Source of the DNA: an uncultured Slackia sp.
GTDB lineage: Bacteria; Actinomycetota; Coriobacteriia; Coriobacteriales; Eggerthellaceae
Reading direction: 5' to 3'
NCBI GenBank assembly: GCA_934661005.1
Contig: CAKUIK010000016.1
Coordinates: 1 to 48,028, forward strand
Length of the DNA: 48,028 bases
A model generated the notes under the pieces. That model was not told the DNA's origin. It saw only the letters and a program-made list of their open reading frames with translations, and did not search any database. Positions 7,358 through 17,400 of this stretch are shown piece after piece. Each line of letters begins with the position of its first letter. Position 1 is the stretch's first letter. Both the position numbers and the translations under genes were made by a program.

Positions 7358-8584
7358 ATGTCCGCAATGAAATTGACGAAGCGCGAGAAAAGCTGGATTG
7401 TCTACGATGTCGGCAACTCGGCATTCGTGCTGCTGGCGTCGACCCTCATCCCCATTTACTTCTCGGCAATCGCCGCACCCGGCAGCTCTGTCGTGGTGGC
7501 CTGGGGCTACGCAACCACGGTAGCGTCGCTTCTGCTCGCTTTGCTCATGCCGTTTTTGGGCAGCATCGCCGACTTGAAAGGCAACAAGAAGCGCCTGCTC
7601 GCGGGCACCATCGGAACGGGCGCCGTATTGCTGGCGTGCCTGGGCATTCCCGGCGACGCCATGGTGTTCTTGGTGATGTATGTGGTGGCGACCATCATGC
7701 TCAACGCGTCGCTCGTGTTCTACGACGCGTTCCTCATCGACGCGACCGATTCCGAGGAGCGCTACGACGAGGTCTCTTCGCAGGGCTACGCATGGGGCTA
7801 CATCGGTTCGTGCGTGCCATTCATCATTTGTCTCGTGCTTGTGCTGTTTGGCGAGAACTTCGGCCTGGGCCAGCTCGATGCCATTCGCATTTCGTTCGTG
7901 ATTACCGCCGTGTGGTGGGTTGCATTCAGCGTGCCCGTGCTGAAGAATGTGCACCAAACGCACTACAAGGAGCGCACGGAGCACCTCTTCCGCGATACCC
8001 TCGTGGGCTTGTGGGCCACGGCGAAGCGCATTTTCGCCGACAAGCGCGTGTTCATGTTCATGCTCGCGTTCTTCTTCTACATCGATGGCGTGCATACCAT
8101 CATCACCATGTCTACGAGCTATGGTACCGATTTGGGCATCGGCTCCACGCAGCTCGTGCTCGCGCTTTTGGTTACGCAGTTCGTGGCATTCCCCTCGGCT
8201 ATTGCGTATGGCCGTCTGGCGGGCAAGTTCGGCACGAAGCGCATGCTACTCATCGCGATTTTCGCGTACTTCTGCATCACGCTGTTCGCCGCGTTCTTCC
8301 TGCGTTCCGCCGCTGAATTTTGGGTGCTCGCGGTGTGCGTGGGCCTGTTCCAGGGCGGCATTCAGGCGCTTTCGCGCAGCGAGTTCGGCAAGCTCATTCC
8401 GAAGGAGCACGCCAACGAGTACTACGGCTTCTTCGATATTTTCGGCAAGTACGCAACGGTGCTCGGCACGCTGCTCGTAAGCGTGTTTACCCAGCTCACG
8501 GGCAATTCTTCTATCGGCGTGCTCAGCATTGCCGTGCTGTTCATCGTCGGCTTCGTTCTTATGACGAAGGTTCCCGAGAAATAG
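7358..8584 (+). CDS. MFS transporter, UMF1/Atg22-like
   Basis: A 408-residue, 12-helix major facilitator protein. The N-terminal YDVGNSAF motif, the SSQGYAWGYIGS segment after helix 4 and the late FGKLIPKEHANEYYGFFDIFGK region are hallmarks of the UMF1 (Atg22/BtlA-like) branch. The ATG at 7358 has AAAAAAGGA upstream. The open frame extends 97 codons further upstream, but that part lies over the divergent gene's promoter region. The substrate is unknown. It is followed by an intrinsic terminator. Confidence 0.88.
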   Translation: MSAMKLTKREKSWIVYDVGNSAFVLLASTLIPIYFSAIAAPGSSVVVAWGYATTVASLLLALLMPFLGSIADLKGNKKRLLAGTIGTGAVLLACLGIPGDAMVFLVMYVVATIMLNASLVFYDAFLIDATDSEERYDEVSSQGYAWGYIGSCVPFIICLVLVLFGENFGLGQLDAIRISFVITAVWWVAFSVPVLKNVHQTHYKERTEHLFRDTLVGLWATAKRIFADKRVFMFMLAFFFYIDGVHTIITMSTSYGTDLGIGSTQLVLALLVTQFVAFPSAIAYGRLAGKFGTKRMLLIAIFAYFCITLFAAFFLRSAAEFWVLAVCVGLFQGGIQALSRSEFGKLIPKEHANEYYGFFDIFGKYATVLGTLLVSVFTQLTGNSSIGVLSIAVLFIVGFVLMTKVPEK

Positions 8585-8645
8585 GGGCGGCACCGCTTCC
8601 GCGCTGGGCGCAACTTACGACAACATAACGCTCGTTTAACAGGTG

Positions 8646-8674
8646 GGCGGCGGCTTAGGGCTGCCGCCTTTTTT
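8646..8674 (+). terminator. Intrinsic terminator
   Basis: GGCGGC/GCCGCC stem (8646-8651 with 8663-8668) followed by six T residues; ends the MFS transcript. Confidence 0.85.
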
Positions 8675-8677
8675 CGT

Positions 8678-8683
8678 TATAGT
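8678..8683 (+). promoter_or_regulatory. -10 box TATAGT for the TM2 gene
   Basis: TATAGT immediately follows the previous terminator and lies 68 nt before the TM2-protein start, leaving room for a leader with the AAAGGAGAG ribosome binding site. Confidence 0.5.
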
Positions 8684-8751
8684 ATGACTCCAGTACATAC
8701 ATCGGGCATCGCGAGTGGCGCGATTCGCCGTTTCGAAAAAGGAGAGGGCCC

Positions 8752-9876
8752 ATGGCTGACGAGGCGAAGAATTCAGCGGCTACGCAGGCTGCCGAAATCG
8801 GCGCGCTTAAGCGTCAAATTGAAGAAATGCAGAAGCGGCTCGAGGAGCTTTCTGCGGCAACGGGCGTCGTTGCGTCTGGCGAGGAAACTCTCGTCGACTC
8901 GGCGGCGTCGGTCGATGGCGCCGAGTCGGGCGTTAAGACGCAGGGCGTCGCGGACGAAAACGCCGCGGCGAGCGAGGGCGCTGCCGAAGAAGAAGCCGCT
9001 GCCGAGGAAGGTTCGAACGAGAGCGAATCTGCGGCAGAGATTGCTGCCGAGGCGATCGCCGATGAGCCTTCGGGGAAGGGGTCGCCTGCCGATGGTGCGT
9101 TTGTCGTCAAGCCTTCTGGTGACGAATCGCCTGTAGCGGAAATTGCTGCCGATGCGGATGCCGCCTGCGACGCCCCTGCGGTTGAGCCCGTGCCTGCTCC
9201 CGCTGAGCCTGCTCAAGCTTCGTCGTTTGAGGCCGCTTCTGCCCAGGCCTCCACGACGCCGGGGGCTTTCCCGAATACGCCGTCGATTGAAAAGGTCGTC
9301 GACGACGATGGCAAGCCGGTTGATCCCGCTTATGTTGCGGCGGCCGTCGCCGATTTCATGCCTACGTCGCAGCCTCCTAAGCCGGCGCCTCCGATTTTCA
9401 ATGGCGTTCCCTATGGTCAGCAGGGCGCGGCGCCCCAGCAGCCCGTTGGACAGCCCCAGCAGGCTGCCGGCCAACCGCAGCAGCCTTACGCGCAGCCTTC
9501 GTATGCGGCGCAGCAGCCTTATGCGCAACAACCGGGCCAGGCGGCGTATTATTCGCAGAACAACGGTTATTACGCGCCAGGCCAGGGCGCCTATCAGGTT
9601 CCGTACCAGCAGCCGCTCGTGCGCACGAAAGACCATGTCGCGGCGGGTTTGCTTGCGATTTTCCTGGGCGTATTCGGCGTGCACAAGTTCTATCTGGGCT
9701 ACCACACCACGGGCTTTATCATGCTGGGCGTTACCATCTTGGGCAGCCTGCTCACGATTGGCATTGCGGCGGGCGTAGTGTGGCTCATCGGCGTTATCGA
9801 AGGCATTATTTACCTTACGAAGAACCAATCGGAATTCGAGCAGCTGTACGTATTCAATAAGCGCGAGATGTTCTAG
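8752..9876 (+). CDS. TM2-domain membrane protein with disordered N-terminus
   Basis: This 374-residue protein has four parts. First is a short coiled coil (about residues 12-35, LKRQIEEMQKRLEEL). Next is a long Ala/Glu/Asp-rich acidic disordered stretch to about 180. A Gln/Pro/Tyr-rich low-complexity stretch follows (about 220-290, PQQP and QQPYAQ repeats). The C-terminal TM2 domain (about 300-370) contains the GVFGVHKFYLG motif and two membrane helices. The architecture (TM2 plus long disordered tail) is common in actinobacteria; function is unknown. AAAGGAGAG precedes the ATG. The stop codon lies in a tandem duplication (9871-9898). Confidence 0.88.
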   Translation: MADEAKNSAATQAAEIGALKRQIEEMQKRLEELSAATGVVASGEETLVDSAASVDGAESGVKTQGVADENAAASEGAAEEEAAAEEGSNESESAAEIAAEAIADEPSGKGSPADGAFVVKPSGDESPVAEIAADADAACDAPAVEPVPAPAEPAQASSFEAASAQASTTPGAFPNTPSIEKVVDDDGKPVDPAYVAAAVADFMPTSQPPKPAPPIFNGVPYGQQGAAPQQPVGQPQQAAGQPQQPYAQPSYAAQQPYAQQPGQAAYYSQNNGYYAPGQGAYQVPYQQPLVRTKDHVAAGLLAIFLGVFGVHKFYLGYHTTGFIMLGVTILGSLLTIGIAAGVVWLIGVIEGIIYLTKNQSEFEQLYVFNKREMF

Positions 9877-9898
9877 AAGCGTGTTTCTAGAAGCGTGT
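9871..9898 (+). repeat. 14-bp perfect tandem duplication over a stop codon
   Basis: TTCTAGAAGCGTGT occurs twice in direct tandem, 9871-9884 and 9885-9898. The first copy contains the last codon and TAG stop of the TM2 gene. It looks like a recent slippage duplication. Confidence 0.9.
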
Positions 9899-9920
9899 TA
9901 GCTTTCCATACTCAAAAGAA

Positions 9921-9955
9921 AAAGCAGGACGGCCGCTGGGTCGTCCTGCTTTTTT
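9921..9955. terminator. Bidirectional terminator
   Basis: An 11-bp stem (AAAGCAGGACG with CGTCCTGCTTT) has T runs on both strands. It separates the convergent TM2 and reductase genes. Confidence 0.9.
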
Positions 9956-10028
9956 GGGAGGGGCGGTATGGAGGGGTGCGCGCGCTCGGGCGCATGCGTT
10001 CGGGGTTGCAGTCGCGAGTAAAGCTGGC

Positions 10029-11672
10029 TTAGGCGTCGATATCCTCGGAAGCGTACATGCCTGCCATGCGGCCGCCGTTGTAAGCGCACATGAGGGAGAA
10101 GCCCTCGTAGTCGCAATAAGGCGCGCTCATCAGGGTGCCGTTGTCGGCGCCGGCAACGTAGAGGCCCTTGATGGCCTTGCCCTTGTTGTCGATGGCCTGC
10201 ATGCGGTCGTTCGTGCGAATGCCGCCGATGGTTACCCAAGCGCTGGGCTCGTACTGAAGGGCATAGAACGGCGCGGTGGCAATGGGTTGCAGGAAGCATG
10301 CGGGCTTGTAGAACTGCTCGTCTTTGCCGTCGGCGCAGTAGTCGTTGTACTCGCCCACGGTTTCGACGAGTTCGGGCGCGTCGATCGCGCTGGCAAGCTC
10401 CTCAATGCTGTTCGCCTTAAACGCCCAGCCCGCCGATACGGCGGCGTCGATGTTTTCCTGAACCTTTTCGAGGCTCTTGCCCTTCAGGGTCATAGAGCCG
10501 GTGCGCCAGTTTTCCGCATCGGAGCCGCACAGAGTCCACGCGTCGGTTCCTGCGTTCAGGCCGTCAACGTAAGCTTGGTCGACAATGGCGTAATATTGGC
10601 CCCCGATCAGCGAGATTGCGCCGCCGAGCGCGAGCGGCAAATCGGCGAAGCGGCCTTCGTTGGCGAAGCGGCGGCCCTGGTTGTTCACCAGCATGGTGCC
10701 GTAAATGCCGATAGAGAAGGCGGCGTTGTTTTTGCCCCACACGCCGTCGGCGTTTTGGTTGGAGCCCGAGAATTCGTTGCCAGCAATGCCCCACTGAGTG
10801 GACAGCTGGCCACCTGCGGCGGTAACCATGTCGATGCCTTCGCCGACGGACAGCACGTTGCCCAAGGGGTTCACGTGCGTGCCGAACTGCTTCTGCATCA
10901 TTTCGTCGTTGCCAAGAAAACCGCCAGTGCACACGATGACGGCCGGTGCCTTCACGTCGATGACCTTCTTGTCCTGTTCGCATTGCACGCCGACGCAGGT
11001 GCCTTCCTCCATGAGCAGCGTTTTGCCTGTGGTGCTGAACACGAACTGGGCACCGTTGGCCTCGCACCATTGCTGCAACGGCCCCATGCGGTTCACACCC
11101 TTCTGCTGGGTTTTGGAATCTTTCGGATCGGCCTGGAAGTTGCAGCGAACCGACTTGTGGCCGGCGCCGTAGTTATCGGGACGAAGACCGGTAGGAACAC
11201 CGAAATCGTCGGTGAACTGGTCGACAGTGGAACCAGAAAGTTCGACTGCCTTTTTAATGGCGCCGCCGTTGGTTGCCCAGTGGGCGTATTCCATAATGTG
11301 GCAGAAGGCCTCTTCAATGCCGAAGTCGATGCCGGCTTCCTGCTGGAGCTTCGAGCCTACCATGAACGGGCCGCCCGCCATCGAGCCATTGGAAACACCG
11401 ACGTCTTGGCCCTTCTCGATTACGATGGCTTTTTTGCCAGCGCGGCACGCCTCGACGGCTGCCCACATGCCGGCGCCGCCCGCACCAACGATGGCGATGT
11501 CGCATTCCATGGTCTCGTCGGCGGTTTTGATCTCGGCTGCTTTGGCGTCGTCTTTTGATGCCTTGCCCTCCGACTTCGTGGGAGCGCAGCCTGCAAGGGC
11601 GGCACCCCCAGCCACGGCGGCCAGCGAACCCAACGTCAAGAAGTTTCGGCGGCTCATTCCTTTAGCGTTCAT
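10029..11672 (-). CDS. Tat-exported FAD-dependent reductase (fumarate reductase-like)
   Basis: A 547-residue flavoprotein reductase of the FAD_binding_2 family. The N-terminus carries a twin-arginine motif (SRRNFLTLG) and then a lipobox-like LAGC, so it is probably exported folded by Tat and perhaps lipidated. The FAD-binding GAGGAG motif lies near residue 65. The C-terminal GLYVAGADNG segment is family-typical. The His of the HHTMGG element and the Arg of the NRLGG element that bind fumarate in characterised enzymes are not present (AWVTIGG and APYCDYEG instead), so the electron acceptor is probably not fumarate. There is no heme- or FMN-binding domain. The ATG at 11672 has GAGGAGG upstream. 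It is divergent from a membrane LuxR regulator, the usual pairing in Eggerthellaceae for anaerobic respiration of diverse organic acceptors. Confidence 0.9.
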   Translation of the reverse strand: MNAKGMSRRNFLTLGSLAAVAGGAALAGCAPTKSEGKASKDDAKAAEIKTADETMECDIAIVGAGGAGMWAAVEACRAGKKAIVIEKGQDVGVSNGSMAGGPFMVGSKLQQEAGIDFGIEEAFCHIMEYAHWATNGGAIKKAVELSGSTVDQFTDDFGVPTGLRPDNYGAGHKSVRCNFQADPKDSKTQQKGVNRMGPLQQWCEANGAQFVFSTTGKTLLMEEGTCVGVQCEQDKKVIDVKAPAVIVCTGGFLGNDEMMQKQFGTHVNPLGNVLSVGEGIDMVTAAGGQLSTQWGIAGNEFSGSNQNADGVWGKNNAAFSIGIYGTMLVNNQGRRFANEGRFADLPLALGGAISLIGGQYYAIVDQAYVDGLNAGTDAWTLCGSDAENWRTGSMTLKGKSLEKVQENIDAAVSAGWAFKANSIEELASAIDAPELVETVGEYNDYCADGKDEQFYKPACFLQPIATAPFYALQYEPSAWVTIGGIRTNDRMQAIDNKGKAIKGLYVAGADNGTLMSAPYCDYEGFSLMCAYNGGRMAGMYASEDIDA

Positions 11673-11826
11673 TGTTCCCTCCTCAATGGTATAAGGCGCT
11701 TGTTCTCCTGAACTCGAGGCGACCCTTTCGCCTGGGCCATTTGAGCGTGGTGCGTTTGGCCCCGCCTTCGGTGGTTTCATCATTGCGCCACCGCCGTGCT
11801 CTGTCGCGGGTGAAGCGTCCGCGCAA

Positions 11827-11850
11827 GGGGGTGAATTCATGTTCACCCCC
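11827..11850. promoter_or_regulatory. Candidate operator between reductase and LuxR genes
   Basis: A perfect 9-bp inverted repeat, GGGGGTGAA - 6 nt - TTCACCCCC, lies in the divergent intergenic region about 60 bp upstream of the LuxR gene's TATAAT. A further CACCCC half-site follows immediately. It is a natural candidate binding site for the adjacent regulator; this is inference. Confidence 0.5.
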
Positions 11851-11908
11851 CATCACCCCTTTAGTGACCTGGAAGAATACATATATGAAAGAAACAATTC
11901 GCTTTGGG

Positions 11909-11914
11909 TATAAT
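11909..11914 (+). promoter_or_regulatory. -10 box TATAAT for the LuxR gene
   Basis: Perfect TATAAT 49 nt before the LuxR start. No strong -35 is present, which is compatible with activator dependence. Confidence 0.5.
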
Positions 11915-11963
11915 GCCGTGTGAAGTGGGTGCCGTGCAGTTGAGCGGCTTTTTGGGAGGGACC

Positions 11964-13466
11964 ATGTCGAAAAACCAAACGATGTCGCGTGCCGCGCGCT
12001 CGGCGGGAAACGCGCAGGGCGCGCAAGCGCTTGGCGAGTTTGATTCCGTCGATGTCGATGCGTCGGACGATTCCGCCGTATCGGCCGCGCTTCATCCCCT
12101 GCGCCTGCTTGGAATGGGCCTTTTTGTGGCATGGCTGTGCTGCATTCATATTCCGTCTATTTTTTGCGGTGAGTCTGCCGTGTTGCGAAGCGTGGCGTCT
12201 ATGGGTATGCGCGTAGGCGATATTGGCATGTTTGCGATTATGGCGCTGCTCGCTTCGCGCTTGGGACCGTTGAGCTCGCGGCGCGTGATGGGTAACGTGC
12301 TCGTTGCTGCGACGGCCGTGCTCACGGCGGTGCTCGGTTATGTGCTTGTGCCGGGCGGTGCGAATGCGACTCTCGTTTTCGTCGCGGGCATAGCTTCGGC
12401 GCTCGGCGGTGCCTATTTGTTTTGCCTGTGGGCGGAAATTTATTGCCAGCTCGGCACCATGCAGATGGTGGTGTATGGCGGCGGTTCATGCGTCGCCGCA
12501 TGGGCTACGTATTGCCTGATTTCTACCATGACCCATGATTACTCAGTTGCGGCCACCGCGCTTTTGCCGGCGTTGTCGCTCGCGTGCGCATGGGTCAGTT
12601 TTCGCATCGTTGCTCCCGAGCGACCCGTGCCCCGCGTCGCTGTGGAGTTTCATATTCCCTGGAAAATTGTGGGCATTATGGCGCTTGCGGGGTTTGCGTC
12701 GGGCATTTCGGGCCTTTTCGCGAGTATAGGCGAGGGTATGAGCGCGATTCATCGCATTTGGGCGACGGCCGTGGCGGGCGGCGCGCTTATGTATGCCGCG
12801 TTCCATGGAGAAAAATCATTCGACTTGCGCAAGCTGGCGCAGGTGTGCCTGGTTGCGGTAATTGCGGCATACGTCTTTATCCCGCTTGCATTTGCGGGGC
12901 TTGGGGCGGTTGTTTCGTTTCTTACGAAATTCGCGTACGTGTGGTTTACCGCGTTCGCGCTTGCGATGCTCGCGAACGTGGCATTTCGTTTCGAGATTCC
13001 CAGTTTGCGCATGTTCGCCATCGCGCGCGCAAGCAGCGAAGGGGCTATTTTAGCGGGCGTTCTTGTTCGTGATGGACTGCGCGTGCTTGGCGTGGCATCC
13101 GATGCGTGCACGTTGTTGGTTGTGGCGGGCGTGGGCCTTTTGCTCGTTGGCGTGAGCGTGCTGATTTGGCGCAGCGAGGAATCGGTGAACGCCGATTGGG
13201 GCGCTGCGGGCATAGATTTGGAAAGCGGCCAGCGCGCCGTTGGACAACGTGAACGGCTGCTTGCGCGCTGCTCGGTGCTGCGCGAGCAATTCGGCCTTAC
13301 CGAGCGAGAGACTGAGCTTCTTGCGCTTATCGCCCAAGGCAAGACGCGCGCCGAAATTGAGCGTGAGCTGTTCTTGTCGCAGAATACGGTGAAAACGCAC
13401 GCTCGTCATTTGTATGCGAAGCTTGGCGTTCACTCTAAGGATGAAGTGCAAAGACTCGTTGTTTAG
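11964..13466 (+). CDS. Membrane-bound LuxR-family regulator
   Basis: A 500-residue protein with about twelve hydrophobic segments (residues 45-410) and a C-terminal LuxR/NarL-type HTH (about 435-500). The HTH reads LTERETELLALIAQG, then AEIERELFLSQNTVKTHARHLYAKLGV. This 12-TM-LuxR architecture is typical of Coriobacteriia and is usually next to a flavin reductase or transporter gene, as here. It probably senses a ligand at the membrane and controls the divergent reductase. The ATG at 11964 has GGGAGGG four nt upstream; the upstream in-frame ATG at 11904 overlaps the promoter and is rejected. The ligand is unknown. Confidence 0.9.
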   Translation: MSKNQTMSRAARSAGNAQGAQALGEFDSVDVDASDDSAVSAALHPLRLLGMGLFVAWLCCIHIPSIFCGESAVLRSVASMGMRVGDIGMFAIMALLASRLGPLSSRRVMGNVLVAATAVLTAVLGYVLVPGGANATLVFVAGIASALGGAYLFCLWAEIYCQLGTMQMVVYGGGSCVAAWATYCLISTMTHDYSVAATALLPALSLACAWVSFRIVAPERPVPRVAVEFHIPWKIVGIMALAGFASGISGLFASIGEGMSAIHRIWATAVAGGALMYAAFHGEKSFDLRKLAQVCLVAVIAAYVFIPLAFAGLGAVVSFLTKFAYVWFTAFALAMLANVAFRFEIPSLRMFAIARASSEGAILAGVLVRDGLRVLGVASDACTLLVVAGVGLLLVGVSVLIWRSEESVNADWGAAGIDLESGQRAVGQRERLLARCSVLREQFGLTERETELLALIAQGKTRAEIERELFLSQNTVKTHARHLYAKLGVHSKDEVQRLVV

Positions 13467-13504
13467 GGGCCCATTCGTGGTTCTGGCAACCGTAGACCTG
13501 AGGG

Positions 13505-14329
13505 CTAGTTCGGGAAAACGTCGAGGGATGTGCCGAATGCGGCTATCGCTGCAAGCGCGGCGATAATCACAATGAGCGTAATGACAAGGGCGCGTTTACC
13601 AGCGCCCTTCTTTTTTGAGTTTTCGGCATAATGGACCGCTTCTGCCGAGGCTGGCTTCGCGCCATTTATGGGCGCAGGGGCGATGAATTCGGTGATATCG
13701 GGGCTTTTCGCTTCGAAAGGCGTGGGGTCGCAGAATTGGGCGGGGTTGGCATCGGGATAGAGGGTTGAAAGCGCGGCGATTTCGTCGGATTTTTCCTGCT
13801 CGAGCGCGGCTTTTTCGGCTCCGAATCCTGGGAGTATCGTCGTTTTGTCCGACGGCGCGGCAAGGGGAATCACGGTTGTCTTGCTGGACGATGTGGCAAG
13901 GAGGATTACGGTTGTTTCGCTGGCCGAGCTGTTCGGGGTATCCGGCTCGGCTGGGCTTGAGACTCGACCTTCTTCGGCTCCGTCGCGGTCGTTTTCGTCG
14001 GCAGATTCCGATGTGCCGTGGGCTTGCTCGCTGGATTGTTCTTCCGCGGACGCCTCGTTTGAGTCGCTTTCGTTGGTAGCTGCGACGGCGTCACAGGTAT
14101 TTTCGATGAGGTCGTCCTTGATGGTGCGCTCTGGCGCGACGGAGCTTTTCTCGCTGGAAGTGGTTGCGGGGGCCTCTTGAATTTCGGTGCTGAGCTCTTC
14201 TTCGTCGCTGTTTCCGCTGTTGGCTGTTGCGCCGTTTTCTGCATTGCGAGCGGGTTCGACTTTCTTTCCGCACATGAAACAGAATCGGGCTTCATCGGGG
14301 AGTTTTGTGCCGCAATAAACGCAAAACAT
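13505..14329 (-). CDS. Zinc-ribbon membrane protein
   Basis: A 274-residue protein starting with a double CxxC zinc ribbon (CVYCG and CFMCG within the first 22 residues). A long disordered Ser/Glu/Thr-rich region (about 25-200) follows with TTVI-type repeats. One C-terminal membrane helix near residues 245-268 follows a KKKGAGKR stop-transfer-like basic patch. The ATG at 14329 has AAGGAG seven nt upstream. The zinc_ribbon_2 plus single TM architecture is frequent in Coriobacteriia envelope-associated proteins; function is unknown. It lies downstream of the CAP protein on the same strand and converges with the LuxR gene 38 nt away. Confidence 0.8.
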   Translation of the reverse strand: MFCVYCGTKLPDEARFCFMCGKKVEPARNAENGATANSGNSDEEELSTEIQEAPATTSSEKSSVAPERTIKDDLIENTCDAVAATNESDSNEASAEEQSSEQAHGTSESADENDRDGAEEGRVSSPAEPDTPNSSASETTVILLATSSSKTTVIPLAAPSDKTTILPGFGAEKAALEQEKSDEIAALSTLYPDANPAQFCDPTPFEAKSPDITEFIAPAPINGAKPASAEAVHYAENSKKKGAGKRALVITLIVIIAALAAIAAFGTSLDVFPN

Positions 14330-14483
14330 TGCATGGCTCCTTCGCAGCGAATTTCGTGGGCCCGCGGGCTCTTTTGTGAACGGGCCCATTGTAATGCGCT
14401 CGGATTTCATGTGGCGAAAGGGCGCGAAAAGTGCAGCGATGAAGCGGGTTGGTGCCGTTTCATCGCTGCTGGCGTTGCGGGGC

Positions 14484-17400
14484 TTATTTACGCGCGATTT
14501 TGCGACGAGCGAACGCTCCGATCGCGGCTGCGGCACCGGCGATGGCGGCTGCGGCGCCAAGGGGAGCGGCGTCGCTCGTGGCGGGCAAGGCGAGCTTGTC
14601 GACTTTTTCGGTCTTGGCCGAGGTTGCCTGCTGCGATGTCGCGACATTGACCTGCTGCGTTGTGGTTTCCTTCTCTTTCTGGGCGGCGGCCTGGGTTTGC
14701 GCAAGCTTAGCGTTCGCTTCATCGAGCACGCTCAAGGCTTCGTTGTAGTTGGCGAGCGCTTCGATATAGGCGGGCGTATGCTTTCCGATCTCTTCTTTGG
14801 CGGCATCGAGGGCGGCTTTGGCATCGGCGGCATTGCCGGCGGCTTGTTTCGCGGCGGCGAACAGGGCGTTTAAAGCGTCGTTAGCGCTGGCATTGCTTCC
14901 TGCCTCAATCGACGCGTCTGCATCAATGCCTCGAAGCGTTGCGAGAGAATCGCCGGCTTCGGTTTTGGCGTGGCTGGCGGCGACGACCTCTGCCTCGGCG
15001 TCGGAAACGGCGGCGTTGGACGAGTCGGCTTCGGCCTTGGCGGCTTCCTCTTTTTCGGAAGCCTTGTCTGCGGCTGCTTGCGCCGCGGCAAGGTCGTTCG
15101 CGCGAGTGGCGAGCGCGTCGTATGCGGTTTCGGCCTTTTCAGCGGCCTTCGCAGCGTTCTCCTCTGTCTCGTTTGCTTGGGCTGCGGCGACCTTGGCGGC
15201 GTTAAGCGCCGATTCCGCATCGGCCTGTGCGGCTTGCGCGTCGTACGCCTGGGTGGTTGCGTCCTTCAGGGCCGTTTCGGCTTCGGCTTGCGCTGCGGCT
15301 GCTGCTGCCTGGTTCGATTGAGCCGCATCGAGGGCTTTTTGCGCGGCGCTTACGCCAGCGAATACGTTGTCCCTCGTTTGCACGGCCGCATCGTATGCCT
15401 TCTGTGCCGAATCGGCATTGTGAGCGGCCTGTTCGCTTGCGCGCTGTTTCGCTTGCAGCGTCGCGGCAGCGTCGTCGGCTTTCTGTTGAGCCTGGGCCTT
15501 TGCTTCGGCGGCTTTGGCTTTTGCCTGCTCGGTGGCTTGGGCTTGCGACTTCGCCGCATCAAGCGCGGCGTTCGCGCTGTCGGCCGCTTGTTGCTTGCCA
15601 GTCACGTCGATGCTCTTGAGCGCGTCGTTTGCCCGATTAAGGGCATCTTGGGCGGAGGCGGCGTTTTCCTGGGCGCGTGTGACTTCCGCCTGCTTTGCTT
15701 GGGCGTTGTTCTCGGCATGCGATTGAGCAGTTTGCGCCTCGTCGAGACGCTGCTTTGCCGCGGCGACGGCAGCCGCGGATGCTGAGGTTTTTTCTTCGAC
15801 GAACTCGTTGATCTTCGCCTCGTACCAATCGACGGTAAGCGCTCCTGGTGCGACGTGTGTGGTATCGATCGAGTCCAGGTCGAGCACGGCGGTCGTCCAA
15901 CCGTTGTGCGTTCCCCTTGCGCATACGCCGAAGCCCATGGCATTGCTGCTCGTGGTGCAGAGATTGATGTAGTGGCCTATGACGCGCTTGTCAGCCTGCT
16001 TGTCTATTTCGCTTTTGTGGTCAAGGTAGAACTGGAAGGCGGTTGCCTCGCTTTGCTGTTCGTAGCCGAGCTCTTTGCACACGTTGTCGAAGTCGGCCTT
16101 TTCGCTTGCCCATTGCCCCACGAAGTCGGCGTCAACGCCGAAGTTCCATGCGGCGTTTTCGCCGCTGCAATATTTCCAGTTCGGGGAATGCGTGAGTTTC
16201 GCATCGGAATAGTCGGCATTGAGCATCGCGATGACGCCTGCCTTTTGATAAGAGACGAGCAGCTCATCGAGTCCGCGATCGGCACGCCATTTGTTTACGA
16301 TGCGCATCTGTTGCACTGCAGCCCGGACGTTCGCCATAGAGAAGGCGTCTTTTGGATCGTTTGCGTCGCAGTAGCCCATGCCGAGGTTGTCGATTTGGCG
16401 TTGGGTCCAGCCTTCGACGCCAACCATCCAGTCGATGAACTCGGTGCCTTTCAAGTCGGCTTCGGTAATGCCCTCGTCGGCTGCTTTTTTGGCATCGTCG
16501 TAGGCTTTTTGCGCTGCAGCAACTGAGGCATCGGCATCGGCCTTTGCCTGCTGGGCGGCGGAAAGAGCCTCGTCGGCGGCGTCTTTTGCGGCTTGGGCTT
16601 CTTCGAGTGCTTGTTGGGCCTTTTGCTGTTTCGCTTCGGCGTCGGAATACGCGGCCTGCGTTTTCTCGAGCTCGGCTTGCGCCGCCTCTGCCACTTCGCT
16701 GGCGTTGCTGAGAGCCTGCTGGGCGGTCGTGTTGTCGCTTTCCTTCTGGGAGAGCTCGTTTGCGGCCCTGGAAAGGTCGTCGTTGGCGCTGTTCGAAGCT
16801 GTTTTTGCGGCGTCAAGTTCGGCTGCTGCCGTTTGCGCGGCGGCTGAGGCGGAGTCAAGCGCGGCTTTAGCTTGTTCGACATTTGCTTGGGCTTCGTCGT
16901 AACCTGCCTCGCCCTTCTTTGCCTGATCGAGCGCTTTTTTGGCGGCGTCGTATGCCTGCTGGGCTGAAGCTGCTTGCTCGTCGGCCGCTTGCTTTGCCTT
17001 TTGTGCTGCCGCGAGCGCCGATTGCGCGGCCGTATTGACGGCGGTGGCTTCGTCGGCGTGTTTTTGCGCCTCGTTGAGCGCCGTTTGTGCGTGCGCGGCA
17101 TCGGCCTGAGCGTTGCTTAACGCGTCGTTTGCCTGGACGAGTGCCGTTTTTGCGGCCGCCAGCGCTTCAGGGGTCGCATCGCTTGCAGCCTGTTTCGCTG
17201 CCTCGAGCGCCGCTTGGGCCTCGGCGGCCGCCTGTTTGGCGGCGTCGTAGGAATCGGCTTTTGTGGCGGCGTTGCTTTGGGCTGCTTGAAGCGCATCGTT
17301 TGCGGCATTGAGTGCCGCTTGCGCTTCGTCGGCCTTTTTCATGGCGGCGTTTGTTTGGGCAGAAAGCTCGTCGAGCGCGGCTTGCCGTGCTTCGTCGGCG

